Shown piece by piece: positions 9,013 to 9,883 of a stretch of 9,883 nucleotides of DNA (positions are counted from its first letter, which is position 1; the number at the start of each line of letters is the position of its first letter). The position numbers were made by a program, and so were the translations under genes. The stretch is from Alphaproteobacteria bacterium (GTDB lineage: Bacteria > Pseudomonadota > Alphaproteobacteria > Rhodospirillales > Rhodospirillaceae), in assembly GCA_003250275.1 (NCBI GenBank), contig QKGW01000064.1, positions 1 to 9,883 on the forward strand. The letters run 5' to 3'. The notes beneath the pieces are model-generated. The model was not told the DNA's origin and made no database searches. It worked only from the letters and a program-made list of their open reading frames with translations.

Positions 9013-9020
9013 CCCCCACC

Positions 9021-9689
9021 GTGCCGACCTCGGCACCGCACGATCCCAAATCCCTTTCCGCATCCCGCCACGGCTCCGATGGCGGGTCCGGCGGCGTGTG
9101 CGCCGTGTCCGGGTGCAACCTCGGCCTGCCGGTCGCGCCGGTTCTGGTGGTCGAGGACGAATTCTTCGTCGCCGACGACCTCGCCCGCCAGATCGAGGGC
9201 GACGGCGGCGCGGTGCTCGGCCCGGCGGCCAACGTCGCCGAAGCGCTCGCGCTGCTCGGCCGGGCCGGAAGCGTCGGCGGCGCGGTGCTCGACGTCTGCC
9301 TCGGCGACGAGACCGCGTTTTCGATCGCCGAGGAACTGGCCCGGCGGCGCATTCCCTTCGTCTTCTACACCGCGCGCTCCGACATCGCGTGGCCGCGCCG
9401 CTTCCGCGCCGCGCCGCTGGTCGAGAAACCCGCCGGCTGGGGCGAGATCAAGCCGCTGCTGTTCCGCGGCGTGCACTCGTTCCGCGCCGAGGTGGCGGCG
9501 CAGCTCCCCGAACTCCGCCGCATCGCCCGCACCTTCGCCGCCGACGCGGAAACCGCCGACCGTCTGGTCGAACGCACCCTCGACCGCGCCGCCGACGAAA
9601 TCGCCGGCCGCCACCTCTACGCCAGCGTCGGCGAATGGCTGGCCTACCTGCTGCGCCGCGAGGCGGGCTCCGGCCACGCCCTCAACTGA
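9021..9689 (+). CDS. Response regulator: receiver domain plus sigma-70 region 2-like C-terminus
   Basis: 222 residues from GTG at 9021. Residues about 40-150 form a CheY-like receiver: acidic pair E45/D46 (VVEDEF), phosphoacceptor D91 (AVLDVCLGDE), T117 (FYTA) and K136 (VEKPAG), all present. Residues about 160-215 resemble region 2 of ECF sigma factors: LRRIARTFAADAETADRLVE followed by VGEWLAYLLRRE, compare the usual LRR-AR-L-D---ADDLVQ-TLLRA and LRAWLFTILRN. No region 4 follows. PhyR has sigma-like domains first and the receiver last; here the order is reversed and only region 2 is left. The first 39 residues look disordered and contain two cysteines (C27, C32). No partner kinase is in the window. 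It may act in general stress signalling, possibly by binding NepR-like or sigma-core partners. The receiver call is firm; the C-terminal call is my reading and the function is unknown. Confidence 0.85.
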   Translation: MPTSAPHDPKSLSASRHGSDGGSGGVCAVSGCNLGLPVAPVLVVEDEFFVADDLARQIEGDGGAVLGPAANVAEALALLGRAGSVGGAVLDVCLGDETAFSIAEELARRRIPFVFYTARSDIAWPRRFRAAPLVEKPAGWGEIKPLLFRGVHSFRAEVAAQLPELRRIARTFAADAETADRLVERTLDRAADEIAGRHLYASVGEWLAYLLRREAGSGHALN

Positions 9690-9690
9690 C

Positions 9691-9748
9691 CCCTCCGCTT
9701 GCCGCGCCCCGAACCCTGCCCATCTCTTGCAAAAGCGGAGGGCGCGGC
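9691..9748 (+). repeat. Inverted repeat covering the ribosome binding site of the last gene
   Basis: CCCTCCGCTT at 9691-9700 pairs perfectly with AAGCGGAGGG at 9733-9742, and the second arm contains the GGAGGG ribosome binding site (9737-9742). A second option, GCCGCGCC at 9701-9708 with GGCGCGGC at 9741-9748, is also perfect. The right arms overlap by 2 nt and the left arms abut, so the two pairings should exclude each other. It could hide the start of translation or act as a terminator for the receiver gene. Confidence 0.5.
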
Positions 9749-9749
9749 G

Positions 9750-9883
9750 ATGGAACTCGCGGAACTGATCCTCGAATACCTCAAGGTGCTGATCTGGCCC
9801 GCGGTGGTGGTCGGGGTGCTGATCGCCTTCCGCCGCGAGATCACGGCGCGCATCCGCACCAGCAACATCGAGTTCGGCGCGGC
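9750..9883 (+). CDS. Hypothetical small membrane-anchored protein, 5' part
   Basis: ATG at 9750 with GGAGGG 7 nt upstream; the frame stays open to the window end (44 full codons). The visible N-terminus starts with a short amphipathic stretch (MELAELILEYLK), then one hydrophobic segment at about residues 11-27 (VLIWPAVVVGVLIAF). A basic stretch follows (RREITARIR), which by the positive-inside rule suggests the remainder is cytoplasmic. I do not recognise the family; short bacterial proteins with one N-terminal helix followed by a charged or coiled region often look like this. It lies 60 nt after the receiver gene and may be cotranscribed with it. Confidence 0.75.
   Translation, partial: MELAELILEYLKVLIWPAVVVGVLIAFRREITARIRTSNIEFGA

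Noticed and set aside
8766..9020. Upstream extension of the receiver gene into ahpF
   Set aside because: It overlaps the ahpF coding sequence and the terminator hairpin, and the only start with a strong ribosome binding site is GTG 9021.

Overview
The window is very GC-rich, with strong third-position GC bias in every gene, and has the gene content of a free-living alphaproteobacterium. The order Rhodospirillales is my guess. A Shethna-type ferredoxin behind a near-consensus sigma-54 promoter suggests a nitrogen-fixing organism. Base composition is even throughout, and I see no insertion sequence, phage gene, tRNA, rRNA or CRISPR array. The window reads as chromosomal backbone.

Region 1 (1-5954, + strand) is an alpha-glucan operon: the 3' part of glgB (branching enzyme), glgX (debranching enzyme) and malQ (4-alpha-glucanotransferase). 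The genes are 3 nt apart, each start closely following the previous stop. Together they make and remove glycogen branches and recycle the released malto-oligosaccharides. The operon ends in a strong hairpin (5956-5979) that it shares with the convergent ferredoxin gene.

Region 2 (5985-8974) concerns oxygen and peroxide defence. On the - strand is a 122-residue [2Fe-2S] ferredoxin of the FeSII (Shethna protein II) type, known in Azotobacter for protecting nitrogenase from oxygen. On the + strand, diverging from it, are ahpC and ahpF, the two-component alkyl hydroperoxide reductase. The 294-bp region between the divergent genes holds a -24/-12 promoter for the ferredoxin. It also holds an AT-rich block with a near-perfect 13-bp direct repeat flanking an 8-bp inverted repeat. 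A GC-rich 11-bp hairpin lies between ahpC and ahpF, and a 13-bp terminator-like hairpin follows ahpF.

Region 3 (8951-9883, + strand) encodes a receiver-domain protein whose C-terminal half looks like a lone ECF sigma region 2, the reverse of the PhyR domain order. An EcfG-like promoter motif (GGAAC-N17-CGTT) lies upstream. The window ends inside a small gene for an N-terminally membrane-anchored protein, whose ribosome binding site lies in one arm of a 10-bp inverted repeat.

The least ordinary items are the sigma-54-driven FeSII gene divergent from ahpCF, and the receiver-sigma2 protein with its stress-type promoter motif.
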